Shown here: positions 41,997 to 51,377 of the stretch, in pieces
Layout of the letters: the number at the start of each line of letters is the position of its first letter
Numbering within the stretch: position 1 is the first letter of the stretch
From: an uncultured Anaerotruncus sp.
Lineage (GTDB): Bacteria; Bacillota; Clostridia; Oscillospirales; Acutalibacteraceae
DNA length: 64,000 bases
Assembly: GCA_900539775.1 (NCBI GenBank)
Contig: UQDL01000003.1
Span: 124,001 to 188,000, forward strand
Reading direction: 5' to 3'
Notes under the pieces: generated by a model
Seen by the model: the letters and a program-made list of their open reading frames with translations, nothing else
What the model was told of the DNA's origin: nothing
Database searches by the model: none
Translations under genes and position numbers: made by a program

Positions 41997-44828
41997 TTGA
42001 AAAAAAGAAAACTGACGGTTAATACCATTGCCGGCAGCAACCTAAAGGTGCGCAGGCGGCAATATATAACAATGATAATAAGCATAATACTTGCCATGTC
42101 TTTCGGAAGCAGCATACTGTTTTTTGCTTCAACGCTTGTTTCTTCATTGAAGCAAAGAAACATTGATATGTATGGCAAGGAAAACATGATCATATGCAAT
42201 CTCGGCAAAGAAACCGTTTCCGTGCTTAACGATTCAGAGCTAATAGGCGAATACGGCTTGTCTTATATAACAGGCTATGCCTGCAATGATACTTCCGGCA
42301 CAAACAACGGTGTTGCAATTGCAAGGCTTGATGATAAAGGGCTTGATTTTGCAAGCATAAAGCTTTTAGAAGGCAAATACCCCGAGGCAGACGGCGAACT
42401 GTTGCTCGAAAAATCATCACTTTTGCGCTTGGGACTTGACGATGCAAAGATCGGCGACCAAATCACGCTGAATGTTTACACCCCAAACGGAGAAAACGAT
42501 TATTTGCAGGCACCGATTGAAAAAACCTTTACGCTTTGCGGCATTGCGCAAAACAAATTCACAAACATTTCAAACGGATATGATATAAGAAAAGACAATC
42601 TGCAATCGGGTTATGTTTACAGCGGCGCTCAAGCAGCCCCCGGAGGGAAAGAAAAGCTTGCGTTTTACACAAAATTTGACTACGGAAGCAGAAAAAACGA
42701 TTACGACAATTATTCAAAGCTGCACGATTTACTAAGCAAGAACGGCGGCGAGGATTCAAGAATAATCACACTTCCCGATTCATTTTTATCAACGCTTTCT
42801 TCTTACGACGAAGGAAACAGCTCAATGGTGCAAACGGTTGCCCTTGCGGCACTGCTTGCAGCAGTTTTGATGATTGCCTCCTGCGTTGGAATAGTTAATG
42901 CATTCGGCACTAATTTAAACGACAGAAAGCAGCAGATAGGCATGCTGCGCACGGTTGGTGCAACAAAGCGGCAAATCATAAGCATATACGGCAGAGAATC
43001 AACAATTTTAACTTTGATTTGCGTGCCTGCAAGCCTTGCCGTTTCATTTTTTGCGGTTAAGGGAATAATCTCTTTGCTTGGTAAAAATTTTGTATTTATT
43101 CCAAATTTTGCAGTGCTTGCCGCAGGCGGAGTATTCAGCATTATATGCGTTTTGATTGCGGCATTTATACCGCTTTCCTCTGCCACTCGGATCTCACCCG
43201 TGCAATCAATCAGGGATGTTGAAAAAACACGCAAGGTTAAAACAAAACACATCAAAACAAAAAAAAGCTTCAACACGGCAAGCTTGCTTGCGCAAAGAGA
43301 TATGCTTTTCAACAGAAAAAAGCAGGTTGGCGTAAGCTTATTTTTGGCAATAACCGTTTTCATCTCCTGCATGGGCTTTTCATGGCTTAAACAAACACAA
43401 TTCAATTACGATCCGGGCTATGATTATTCGCTAAACATTTCATCTTATTCAATATATTCAAGCTCGGTCAACTTCCCGGCATACGAAAAAGGCATAAACT
43501 CCTCCGGCATTACAAGGCTGCAATCATCGCCTTATATAAAAGAAGCTTACGGCTCTGCAAGCTGCAATGCGTTTTTGGAAAGCGATTCATCATTTTCAGA
43601 CTATATTACAACTGCATACGGCCGCCCGCTTGATGCTGCGTTTGACAATGGCTCTTACGATGAAATAGGAGCTTATGCAGATAAAATAATTGCAGATAAG
43701 GCAAATTTGAATGCGGTGCTTACCAAGGCAATATCCGATAAATGCGCAGATGCGAAGCAACAATTCGGTTTATCAAACAATTCGGTAAATATAAATGTTG
43801 CCATTATGGATTATGCGGGAATTGAAATGCTGGCAAAATATGCCGAAAGCGGTGCACCGAACGCAGCTGCCATGGATTCAGGAAACGAGATTATGGTGAT
43901 TGCGCCCAAGGAAATAGGATATGCGATTGAAAAAATAGGAACAACCGCTTCCGAATACACACAGAGCACAGACTTTATAAAAAAACAGGAAAGCGAAAGA
44001 ATGCATTTACTTAAAACCGCAAAAAGAGACTTTTCTGTGGGAGACAAATTAAAGCTTGCATTCATATCTTCAAACGATGATCCTGAAAAACTAAACGGCG
44101 AATACTCACCAAATTGCAATAAAACAGAAAAGGAATTCACAATCGGCACAATAATCAACGAATTGCCCGACAATTGCAACATTCCTATTGAAAAAGGCAT
44201 GGAATCCTCTCCAGTAACAATAATAACAACAATGGCGGGAATAAGAAATTATCTTCCAAACCTGCCATACAAAAACGCTTACGCATATTTGAAGGAAGAT
44301 TGCACGCCGGAAGTGAATAAAGAAATAACCGCCATGCTTAATGACATTGCGGCAGCAAGCGGTATTGAAAATCCCAGCATCTATTCAAATTATGATTTTG
44401 TGCAGGAAACAAGAAGCAATTATAATGCCACGCTAACCGCTTTGCTTTCGGTTATTATCTTGATGCTCAGCATCAGTGCCGGCGTTATAAACAGCCATCT
44501 CAGCGGCGAAATTCGCGAGGGCAAACGAGCCATAGGCACAATGCGTGCAGTCGGCGCAACTCATTCTTTGATTGCAAAATCGTATATCTTGCGATTTCTT
44601 TCGATGTTTATATGGGGCTGTGCGGCAGGCTTCGGAGCTTATTTAATTGTTTTTCTGAGCATGTTTGCACAGGCACACGGAGAAATACAATCAATGCTGT
44701 TGGGCTTTGAAATTTGGCAAACTCTCAGTGCTTGCGTGCTGCTGTTTATAATTTGCTCCGTAAACCTGGCATCAAAAATCCGCAAAGAAACTAAAAACAG
44801 CATTATAGACAATATAAGAGAATTATAA
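41997..44828 (+). CDS. FtsX/MacB-family permease, 943 aa
   Basis: A large membrane protein starting with TTG (SD GGAGGTG). It is organised as helix 1 (about 23-45), a long extracellular domain (about 50-270) and an FtsX helix triplet (about 278-400, with GMLRTVGATKRQIISIY). A further helix near 445 and a second extracellular domain (about 460-800) follow, then a closing FtsX triplet (about 808-935, with GTMRAVGATHSLIAKSYI). This tandem layout resembles the BceB/LolE-like permeases with two extracellular domains. It could act in antimicrobial-peptide resistance or lipoprotein/envelope handling; no two-component genes are adjacent to decide. Confidence 0.88.
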   Translation: MKKRKLTVNTIAGSNLKVRRRQYITMIISIILAMSFGSSILFFASTLVSSLKQRNIDMYGKENMIICNLGKETVSVLNDSELIGEYGLSYITGYACNDTSGTNNGVAIARLDDKGLDFASIKLLEGKYPEADGELLLEKSSLLRLGLDDAKIGDQITLNVYTPNGENDYLQAPIEKTFTLCGIAQNKFTNISNGYDIRKDNLQSGYVYSGAQAAPGGKEKLAFYTKFDYGSRKNDYDNYSKLHDLLSKNGGEDSRIITLPDSFLSTLSSYDEGNSSMVQTVALAALLAAVLMIASCVGIVNAFGTNLNDRKQQIGMLRTVGATKRQIISIYGRESTILTLICVPASLAVSFFAVKGIISLLGKNFVFIPNFAVLAAGGVFSIICVLIAAFIPLSSATRISPVQSIRDVEKTRKVKTKHIKTKKSFNTASLLAQRDMLFNRKKQVGVSLFLAITVFISCMGFSWLKQTQFNYDPGYDYSLNISSYSIYSSSVNFPAYEKGINSSGITRLQSSPYIKEAYGSASCNAFLESDSSFSDYITTAYGRPLDAAFDNGSYDEIGAYADKIIADKANLNAVLTKAISDKCADAKQQFGLSNNSVNINVAIMDYAGIEMLAKYAESGAPNAAAMDSGNEIMVIAPKEIGYAIEKIGTTASEYTQSTDFIKKQESERMHLLKTAKRDFSVGDKLKLAFISSNDDPEKLNGEYSPNCNKTEKEFTIGTIINELPDNCNIPIEKGMESSPVTIITTMAGIRNYLPNLPYKNAYAYLKEDCTPEVNKEITAMLNDIAAASGIENPSIYSNYDFVQETRSNYNATLTALLSVIILMLSISAGVINSHLSGEIREGKRAIGTMRAVGATHSLIAKSYILRFLSMFIWGCAAGFGAYLIVFLSMFAQAHGEIQSMLLGFEIWQTLSACVLLFIICSVNLASKIRKETKNSIIDNIREL

Positions 44829-44839
44829 GGAGACAGAAT

Positions 44840-45805
44840 ATGAAAAAAATCTCAGCGATTTTATTGGCATTTATGCTTTGCATTATTGCGGCATTTCCGG
44901 CATTTGCCGCAGATGATTACGAATCGCCGTCCGAAGCGGAATCACAAACCGAGGAAAGGCAGAATACATCGCACCCCAGATTTATGGTTACTGCTTACGA
45001 CACCGGCGGCAACATAACCCCAAACGGAAAAAGCACATTAAAGGTTACAATAAAAAACCAAAGCAAGGATAAAAAAATTGAAAATATCAAGCTTTCCGCT
45101 TCCGAGGAAAGCGGCGAAATCATAATCAGCGGCACAGGCACTCAATATGTGCAATCCGTTAAAGCCGGCGGCACATACACTTGGAATCTTGAAATAACCG
45201 CAACAAAAGCGGCTCAGGCCGGAATTCACAAAATTGCAATTGCTTCCGAATACGAAGATGAATACGGCGCTTCATATTCGGCAAGCGACAGCCTGCCGAT
45301 CACCGTTTCGCAACCGGCAGATCTTGATTTTTCAAGCGCTCAGCTTCCGGCAAGTGTTTATCAAGGAGACACACAGACTCTTGCGCTTAACCTTATGAAC
45401 ACGGGAAAAGGCAAAATTTCAAACTGCAAAATTGATTTTGAATCCGATTCAATGAATGCAGGCGGCACGGTTTTCGTTGGCGACATTGCCGCAGGCGAAA
45501 GCAAAAGTGCAAACCTGAATCTGAAAATAGCAGCCGACAAGCTTGGCAATGCAACAGGCACAATAAAAATTTACTGCGAAAACGAGCTTGGCGAAAGCGT
45601 TGAAAAAACAGCAGAAATCAGCACTTCAATTGAGGAAAAGCCACAGGAAACCAACACAAGCGAAACGGAAAAGAAAGAAAAGAAAAACCCGCTTTGGTGG
45701 TTGTTTGCTCTTTGCGGCGCAGCTGTGGGAGGACTTTGCGGCTGGGGAATCCCAACGGCAGTGAGAGCAAGAAAGCAACGCAAGGAAGACGAATTAAGAT
45801 TATAA
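44840..45805 (+). CDS. Exported membrane-anchored protein with CARDB/NEW3-like repeats
   Basis: A 321-residue protein with a signal peptide (ILLAFMLCIIAAFPAFA) and an acidic, Gln/Glu-rich linker. Two Ig-like beta domains follow, each of the CARDB/NEW3 type: NGKSTLKVTIKNQSKDKKIENIKL, and QGDTQTLALNLMNTGKGKISNC. A Glu/Lys linker, a C-terminal membrane helix (WWLFALCGAAVGGLCGWGIP) and a basic tail complete it. It lies 11 bases after the permease stop with SD AAGGAGA and is surely part of that ABC system, perhaps an accessory that reaches into the wall. Function is inferred only from the operon. Confidence 0.8.
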   Translation: MKKISAILLAFMLCIIAAFPAFAADDYESPSEAESQTEERQNTSHPRFMVTAYDTGGNITPNGKSTLKVTIKNQSKDKKIENIKLSASEESGEIIISGTGTQYVQSVKAGGTYTWNLEITATKAAQAGIHKIAIASEYEDEYGASYSASDSLPITVSQPADLDFSSAQLPASVYQGDTQTLALNLMNTGKGKISNCKIDFESDSMNAGGTVFVGDIAAGESKSANLNLKIAADKLGNATGTIKIYCENELGESVEKTAEISTSIEEKPQETNTSETEKKEKKNPLWWLFALCGAAVGGLCGWGIPTAVRARKQRKEDELRL

Positions 45806-46044
45806 GGGCAATTCGGTAAAAGAAAAAACAAGCCACAGAGCGCTCTGTAAAGAAAAATGCGTTTCAAGTGGTAGACTATAAGGAATAAAAGCCCAAAAAC
45901 AAAGCAAGCAGCTAATTGCCGCGTTAATTAAAAGTGAATGCGCAAGCCAACTATGTAAATTATGCCTTGCCGTTTATCTGTTTCTTTGATTTTTGAGTGC
46001 AAAGCAATTTAAGTAAACTGATTTTATCAGGTGTGTAAATTAAC
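45806..46044. other. Intergenic stretch with no supported gene
   Basis: About 240 AT-rich bases follow the exported-protein gene. Both strands contain only short frames without SD or recognisable domains. The stretch ends at a terminator. Confidence 0.5.
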
Positions 46045-46084
46045 AAAATCCCGTTAATACCTGCGTATTAACGGGATTTTTTAA
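46045..46084 (+). terminator. Terminator of the MacB-like operon
   Basis: AAAATCCCGTTAATAC pairs with GTATTAACGGGATTTT around a short CTGC loop; a T run follows. Confidence 0.85.
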
Positions 46085-46175
46085 CAGTGCAACGGGCAAT
46101 GCTCAGAAAGTTTAAACTGTTTAGCTTCTTAAGCAGTGCGCCGCAAGGCTTGCTTTTTTAAAATATTTTGCATAA

Positions 46176-46204
46176 TAAAAAGCCGCTTTTCAGCGGCTTT
46201 TATT
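46176..46204 (-). terminator. Terminator of the ferredoxin gene
   Basis: AAAAGCCGCT pairs with AGCGGCTTTT, with T-rich flank on the minus strand, 29 bases after the ferredoxin stop codon. Confidence 0.75.
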
Positions 46205-46232
46205 ATTTACGATATTGTAAAAGCAAGCGGAA

Positions 46233-46406
46233 TTATTCGTCAAGAGCGGGTGCACCTACGGGGCAAACACCAGCGCATGCGCCACATTCAATGCAGGTAT
46301 CTGCATCGATTTCAAACTTGCCGTCACCTTCTGAAATCGCACTTACAGGACATTCTGCTGCACAAGCGCCGCAAGAAATGCAATCATCTGAAATTTTGTA
46401 TGCCAT
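46233..46406 (-). CDS. 2[4Fe-4S] ferredoxin
   Basis: A 57-residue clostridial-type ferredoxin with two CxxCxxCxxxCP motifs: CISCGACAAECP and CIECGACAGVCP. It carries low-potential electrons for anaerobic metabolism. The ATG at 46404-46406 with SD GGGAGGTG gives MAYKISDDC, the standard start, so the longer upstream frame is not used. It is monocistronic. Confidence 0.96.
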   Translation of the reverse strand: MAYKISDDCISCGACAAECPVSAISEGDGKFEIDADTCIECGACAGVCPVGAPALDE

Positions 46407-46549
46407 TCCAAGACACCTCCCATCATTATTACCGAAAGCCATGTTTCAACTTTCACTAATACTATAACACATAATTCTGTTTTTTCAAGAGAAAAAGGCG
46501 GTTAGCATACGCTAATTTTTTTGGCTTTTACACATTGTTCGTGCAGCGT

Positions 46550-47404
46550 TTATTCGGCACTCTTTGCAGCGCTGCGGCGCTTTCCCGGCTCTTTAACAAC
46601 AACGCATTCTTCCCTGTTTACAACAACGGGAGCCGCACCTTCAACCGAGCTGTCAAGAGCAACCTTAAGCTTGCCGGCAAGCAGAGAAACATCAACAACA
46701 ACACCCCTGCCCTCTTTGCAATCAACAACGCTGCCCCTTTTAGGAGTTATTTTGTTTAAATATTCATATGAATTTTCTTCGTATTGCAGGCAGCACATGA
46801 GCCTGCCGCAAGTGCCGCTTATCTTACCGGGAGAAAGGCTGAGTCCCTGCTCCTTTGCCATTTTGATTGAAACCGAATGAAAATCATTAAGAAAACTTGA
46901 GCAGCAAAACGGTCTGCCGCATATTCCGAGGCCACCAAGCATTTTTGCCTCATCACGAACGCCGATTTGACGCAATTCTATTCTTGTGCGAAATGTTGAG
47001 GCAAGATCCTTAACAAGCTCTCTGAAATCAACTCTGCCGTCTGCCGTAAAGAAAAAGATTATTTTAGTGCCGTCAAACGCATATTCAACTTCCGAAAGGC
47101 TCATATCAAGCTTGTGTTCTTCAATCTTTTTAACACAGATTTCATATGCCTCTCGCTCTTTTTGCTTGTTGCTTTCAAGAGTGGCTTTATCCTCTGCCGT
47201 TGCAATTCTTAAAATCGGTTTAAGCGGAGAAACAAGCGATTCATCATCAACAAATCTGTTTGCCGCTGCAACAGTTGCGCATTCAATTCCCCTTGAGGTT
47301 TCAACAATAACATAATCGCCTATTCTAACTTTAAGCCCGTTTGGGGCAAAATAATACACCTTTCCCGCATCTTTAAAACGAACGGAAACTATTTCAGTCA
47401 TCAA
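46550..47404 (-). CDS. ricT: PSP1-domain protein, RicT/YaaT-like
   Basis: A 284-residue protein of the PSP1 family. VSVRFKDAGKVYYFAPNG and VIVETSRGIECA open the PSP1 domain. ELRQIGVRDEAKMLGGLGICGRPFCCSSFL, then CGRLMCCLQYE, provide the conserved cysteines that in Bacillus RicT help hold [4Fe-4S] clusters of the RicAFT complex, which affects mRNA maturation, competence and sporulation. The C-terminal region is basic. It follows holB with a 9-base gap in the order darA-holB-ricT, as in Bacillus. The ATG at codon 1 or 2 may be used. Confidence 0.9.
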   Translation of the reverse strand: MMTEIVSVRFKDAGKVYYFAPNGLKVRIGDYVIVETSRGIECATVAAANRFVDDESLVSPLKPILRIATAEDKATLESNKQKEREAYEICVKKIEEHKLDMSLSEVEYAFDGTKIIFFFTADGRVDFRELVKDLASTFRTRIELRQIGVRDEAKMLGGLGICGRPFCCSSFLNDFHSVSIKMAKEQGLSLSPGKISGTCGRLMCCLQYEENSYEYLNKITPKRGSVVDCKEGRGVVVDVSLLAGKLKVALDSSVEGAAPVVVNREECVVVKEPGKRRSAAKSAE

Positions 47405-47413
47405 ATGATCCTC

Positions 47414-48391
47414 CTATCTGCCTGCCGCTTTTCTCAGCGAATAGCAGATTTTAGTTATAAGCAATGCCGAATTGGCATTTTTATTTGCCGCCTGCTCAAG
47501 CTCTTGCACGGTATTATAAAGTGCAAAAAGCTTTTGCTTTGAAAATTCACCTTTAAGAATATCAACGGCATTATCAAGCCCCGAAAGCCTTTCTCCGCCT
47601 GCAACGGCATCACGCAATACTGTTTCAAGCATTTCCAAAACCGCAGCGGTATCCTGCCTATTGCCGGTAAGCGGAGCAAGTGCCTTGAGCAAATCATATT
47701 CATTGTTTGATGCAAGCATTTTTGCAATATCATCAACAAGCTTTGTAAGCCTTTGAAGTGCGCCGCCTGCAATGCTTTCATGTGCTTTGCCGATATTTCC
47801 GCCGAGTGCGGCAACGGCATTATAAGCATCATTATAATCTGTGTTTTCATCAATGCCGGTAATATATTCGGCACCGAGTTTTGGCGAAACGCCCTCAACG
47901 GAAATAACCACAGCCCTTGAGAGCACTGTTTCAAGCAAAGCCGAACGATTTTGCGCCGTTAAAATAAAAACGGCATAAGAAGGCGGCTCTTCCAATATTT
48001 TAAGTAACGCATTTTGCGCATTTTCATTCATGCAATGCGCATTTCCAAGAATATAAACTTTGTAGTTTGCCTCATTGGGAGTAATATAAACATCCGAAAT
48101 AATATCTCTGATTTTATCAATATGAAATGAATTTATTCCGCCGGGAGCACTGTATTCATAAATATCCGGATGCAACTGTTTTATTGCCTTTACACATTGA
48201 CTGCAAACGCCGCAGGGATGCTCCCCTTCAGAGCGGCACACGAGTGCCTCGGCAATATCCCTTGCCAGAGTGCGCTTACCGAGCCCGGCTTCACCCTCAA
48301 GCACAATGGCGTGCGGAAGCCTGCCGGATTCATAAAGATTTGAAATTTGCTGCTTTGCTTTTTCATTTCCTACAAAATTATTAAACAACAT
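47414..48391 (-). CDS. holB: DNA polymerase III subunit delta'
   Basis: A 325-residue clamp-loader subunit. It shows NNFVGNEKAKQQISNLYESG, Walker A-like GEAGLGKRTLA, the four-Cys zinc module (CRSEGEHPCGVCSQC), KIRDIISDVYITPNEANYKVYIL and the sensor-like NALLKILEEPPSYAVFIL. These are typical of HolB/DnaX-like AAA+ proteins. It helps load the beta clamp at the replication fork. It lies between darA and ricT on one transcript. Confidence 0.93.
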   Translation of the reverse strand: MLFNNFVGNEKAKQQISNLYESGRLPHAIVLEGEAGLGKRTLARDIAEALVCRSEGEHPCGVCSQCVKAIKQLHPDIYEYSAPGGINSFHIDKIRDIISDVYITPNEANYKVYILGNAHCMNENAQNALLKILEEPPSYAVFILTAQNRSALLETVLSRAVVISVEGVSPKLGAEYITGIDENTDYNDAYNAVAALGGNIGKAHESIAGGALQRLTKLVDDIAKMLASNNEYDLLKALAPLTGNRQDTAAVLEMLETVLRDAVAGGERLSGLDNAVDILKGEFSKQKLFALYNTVQELEQAANKNANSALLITKICYSLRKAAGR

Positions 48392-48400
48392 AAGCTCTGA

Positions 48401-48724
48401 TTAAAACTTTTTAAATTCCTCAACATCAATAACAAATGCCACGCCGCCGTATTCTTCAACATCTATCGGTTGCTGAAGCAAGGTGCCCTGAAGCGTGCTT
48501 TTAACGCCGTGCTGGCGAACAACTCTTTTTGTTACGGCGCCCTGAAGCACATCAAAAACTTCATCTACCTTAGCATCATCAACACCGATAAAAAGGCAGG
48601 TGTGGCCGCCCTCAAGAAATTGCCCTGTGGTGGACACTCTTGTGGCGCTGAAACGAGCCTCGCTCAATTTATCAAGCACATTTTCCGTGTCTTTATTAGA
48701 TACGATAGTTATTATCAGTTTCAT
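48401..48724 (-). CDS. darA: Cyclic di-AMP receptor, DarA/PstA family
   Basis: A 107-residue PII-like protein (DUF970/YaaQ). MKLIITIVSNKDTENVLDKL, TRVSTTGQFLEGGHTCLFIGV and EYGGVAFVIDVEEF cover the three beta-alpha units. The TTGQFLxGGNxT loop is the c-di-AMP-binding region in this family. The frame extends upstream to 48775, but the ATG at 48722-48724 gives the conserved start. It is the first gene of the darA-holB-ricT cluster. It probably relays c-di-AMP levels; the target is unknown. Confidence 0.92.
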   Translation of the reverse strand: MKLIITIVSNKDTENVLDKLSEARFSATRVSTTGQFLEGGHTCLFIGVDDAKVDEVFDVLQGAVTKRVVRQHGVKSTLQGTLLQQPIDVEEYGGVAFVIDVEEFKKF

Positions 48725-48950
48725 AACCGATTCATAGCCTTTCCCCCGCAAATTCAACTTTTTCGCTGCGGGCAAGCGAAATAAAAAGGAAGATCATTAA
48801 ATATCTGCACCTTTAATTATAGCTTAACGGGAAGAAATTTGTAAGTTTTTTCCATATGTTTTAAAACAAAATTTACAAATAGGATAAAAAGATATTCCAA
48901 TTTGTAAAAAGTGTAAAGAAAAACTTTATTTTTCGCATTTATTCGGCAAA

Positions 48951-49790
48951 TTACAAGCTGCTTTCCGTAACAAGTGCTGTTTTCACCGCCACGCAAGCTG
49001 CGAACAAACCTGTAAAAAGAAAAGAAAGGCAAGAAAAATCCGCTTTTGCCAACGGCAAACCGGCAGCAAGAGCAACAATTCTCGGAACCGCAAGCTCAAC
49101 GGCAAGTGAAGCATACACCAACCCCGATGCCACAACAGCAGGCAAAACAGACTTTTCTTTATCTTCTCCGAGAGCAAAAAGCATAAAGAAAACAATTGCC
49201 GCAATTAAGGCGGCATATTTCAAAAAGGTTTCCTCTGCAAAAAAAACATCATCATAAACGGTAAGAAGCGAAAGCATGCCGGAAAGTGCCCACATAACGG
49301 GCGAAATATACAAAAACCAAAGGCTGCTCATTTTGTAGCGGGCAGTTTTAAACGATATTCCGAGAACAAAGAAAAACACAGCCGAAAGCAGGGCAAAAAC
49401 CGCAGTGAATATCATGGGAACAAATCTGTTTGCAACAAGATGCCGGGTTGCCGAAGCATATTCAAAGCACAAAATGCATCGATAAACAAAATCATAAAAC
49501 ATTCCCGCACCGGCCAAAACACACAAGGCAAAAATTGCCTTGCCGCCCTTGCGATTTGCAGACGGAAACGGTTTGCAGCCGACAACAGCAAATGAAAACA
49601 GAATTACAGAAGCGGCAAGAAACACATAAAAAGCCGACACCGTGCCGGATGCCGATTTAACAATGTGTGCAGTTTCAAAATCAGTATATTTAAAAACCTG
49701 CACACAGCGCAGAGCCAAAGCGGCAATTGAAATTGCAATGCCAAACGCAAGGCAAACTGCACCGTATACGGAAAAATTGCTTTTTTTCAT
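48951..49790 (-). CDS. Unrecognised polytopic membrane protein
   Basis: A 279-residue, highly hydrophobic protein with about eight to nine membrane helices and short basic loops (ANRKGG, SFKTARYK, GEDKEK). No catalytic motif or known family is apparent. Its ATG overlaps the citrate synthase stop by one base (TAATG), so the two are translated together, yet no functional link is known to me. The 158 bases after its stop toward darA contain no gene. Confidence 0.7.
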   Translation of the reverse strand: MKKSNFSVYGAVCLAFGIAISIAALALRCVQVFKYTDFETAHIVKSASGTVSAFYVFLAASVILFSFAVVGCKPFPSANRKGGKAIFALCVLAGAGMFYDFVYRCILCFEYASATRHLVANRFVPMIFTAVFALLSAVFFFVLGISFKTARYKMSSLWFLYISPVMWALSGMLSLLTVYDDVFFAEETFLKYAALIAAIVFFMLFALGEDKEKSVLPAVVASGLVYASLAVELAVPRIVALAAGLPLAKADFSCLSFLFTGLFAACVAVKTALVTESSL

Positions 49791-51157
49791 TATCTTTTAT
49801 CCAGCGGAGTATAAGTTCTTTTCTTAGAAACGCTCTTATATGCCGGGCGAATAATACGCTTATTTGAAGTGAGTTCTTCAAGCCTGTGAGCACACCAGCC
49901 TACTATTCTTGCGCTTGCAAAGAGCGGTGTAAACAAATCATCCGGAATGCCAAGAACTTTATAGCAAAGGCCTGAATACAAATCAACATTTGCGCACACT
50001 TCTTTATCATCGCCCTTGATTTCATGCAAAAGTTCAGGCGTTACGGCCTCAACATTTTCAAGGGTTTTAAATTCCTTTTCAAAGCCCGAACGATAAGCAA
50101 GCTCTCTTGCGCTGTTTTTAAGAATAACGGCACGGGGATCCGAAATTGTGTAAACTGCATGGCCCATACCGTAAATGAGCCCTAATCCGTCGCCTGCTTC
50201 CTTGTTTAAAATCTTAACAAGATAATCCTTTACCTGCGATTTATCTGTTGGATCGGCAACATTTGCAATAATTTCATTCATCATTGCAGTGGTTTTAACA
50301 TTTGCACCGCCGTGACGAGGCCCTTTGAGCGAGCCAACGCCTGCCGCAATTGCAGAATATGTATCCGTGCCGCTTGAGGTAAGCACTCTTGTGGCGAAGG
50401 TGGAGTTATTTCCGCCGCCGTGATCGGCGTGAAGCATAAGCATAATATCAAGCAACTTTGCCTCATCATCGGTATAAACCTTATCGCTTCTTGTTTGCCT
50501 AAGAATATATTCAGCGGTTGAAAGCCCTCTCTTAATTGGATGCAAATACATTGATTTGCCGTAAAAAGCTCTTCTTTTTACCTGATAGGCCGCAGTCATT
50601 ATAGACGGGAATTGGGCAACAAGCTGCAAGCTTTGGCGCAAAACATTTTGCACGGAAATATCATCCGGGTTTTCATCATAAGAATAAAGGCCGAGAATGC
50701 AACGTGCAAGCTTATTCATAATATCCTTAGAAGGATTTTTAATTATCATATCTTCAATGAAATCATCCGGCAGAAAGCGGCAAACATCAATAACCTCGCA
50801 AATGGAATCAAGCTGGCTTGCGGTAGGCAAATCGCCGAAAAGCAAAAGCCAAACAACCTCTTCAAAGCCGAATCTGTTTTCCGTCACGCAATTGGCAACA
50901 ATGTCGTTAATATCGTAACCTCTGTAAGAAAGCTTACCGTCCTTAGCAATTTTTTCACCGTCTGAAATATAATAGCCTTCAACGGAGCAAATGCGTGTGA
51001 GCCCTGCCATAACGCCGGTGCCATCCTCATTTCTGAGGCCTCGCTTAACATGATATCTTTCAAAATCCTGGGGCTTGATAGAGTTATTTTTTTCAAGCTC
51101 GCCGCATAATCTTGAAATGGCATCCATGGATATGGGGGAAATATATTTTGATGACAT
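49790..51157 (-). CDS. Citrate (Si)-synthase
   Basis: A 455-residue citrate synthase condensing oxaloacetate and acetyl-CoA. Seen: an N-terminal extension of about 60 residues, KLSYRGYDINDIV, the active-site His segment MLHADHGGGNNSTFATRVL, SLKGPRHGGANVKT, GMGHAVYTISDPRA with the second His, and VDLYSGLCYKVLGIP with the catalytic Asp. The length and extension match the clostridial subgroup. In an anaerobe it feeds glutamate synthesis through a partial TCA cycle. It has its own promoter; a membrane protein gene follows with one base of overlap. Confidence 0.93.
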   Translation of the reverse strand: MSSKYISPISMDAISRLCGELEKNNSIKPQDFERYHVKRGLRNEDGTGVMAGLTRICSVEGYYISDGEKIAKDGKLSYRGYDINDIVANCVTENRFGFEEVVWLLLFGDLPTASQLDSICEVIDVCRFLPDDFIEDMIIKNPSKDIMNKLARCILGLYSYDENPDDISVQNVLRQSLQLVAQFPSIMTAAYQVKRRAFYGKSMYLHPIKRGLSTAEYILRQTRSDKVYTDDEAKLLDIMLMLHADHGGGNNSTFATRVLTSSGTDTYSAIAAGVGSLKGPRHGGANVKTTAMMNEIIANVADPTDKSQVKDYLVKILNKEAGDGLGLIYGMGHAVYTISDPRAVILKNSARELAYRSGFEKEFKTLENVEAVTPELLHEIKGDDKEVCANVDLYSGLCYKVLGIPDDLFTPLFASARIVGWCAHRLEELTSNKRIIRPAYKSVSKKRTYTPLDKR

Positions 51158-51215
51158 AGTTTATCAACCCTTTAGTTAGTTTTATCCTAATATAATTATA
51201 ATTAAATCAAAGTAT

Positions 51216-51245
51216 ATTATACTATATATCCTCACATCAAGTCAA
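51216..51245 (-). promoter_or_regulatory. SigA promoter of citrate synthase
   Basis: TTGACT (51240-51245) and TATAAT (51216-51221) have an 18-base spacer on the minus strand. Confidence 0.65.
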
Positions 51246-51377
51246 GGAGCGCAATATGAAAATTCACGCTGCAAAAGTGCATATTTATGTGCGAATTTTC
51301 CAAATTTGCACGCTCACGGCAGGCATATAACACAGCTTGCAAAAGCACATTAAAACAAGAAAGGCAATTGATGCAAA

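Noticed and set aside
46136..46467. Overlapping plus-strand ORFs opposite the ferredoxin gene
   Set aside because: Shadows produced by the regular Cys/Gly/Ala codons of the ferredoxin; no independent signals.
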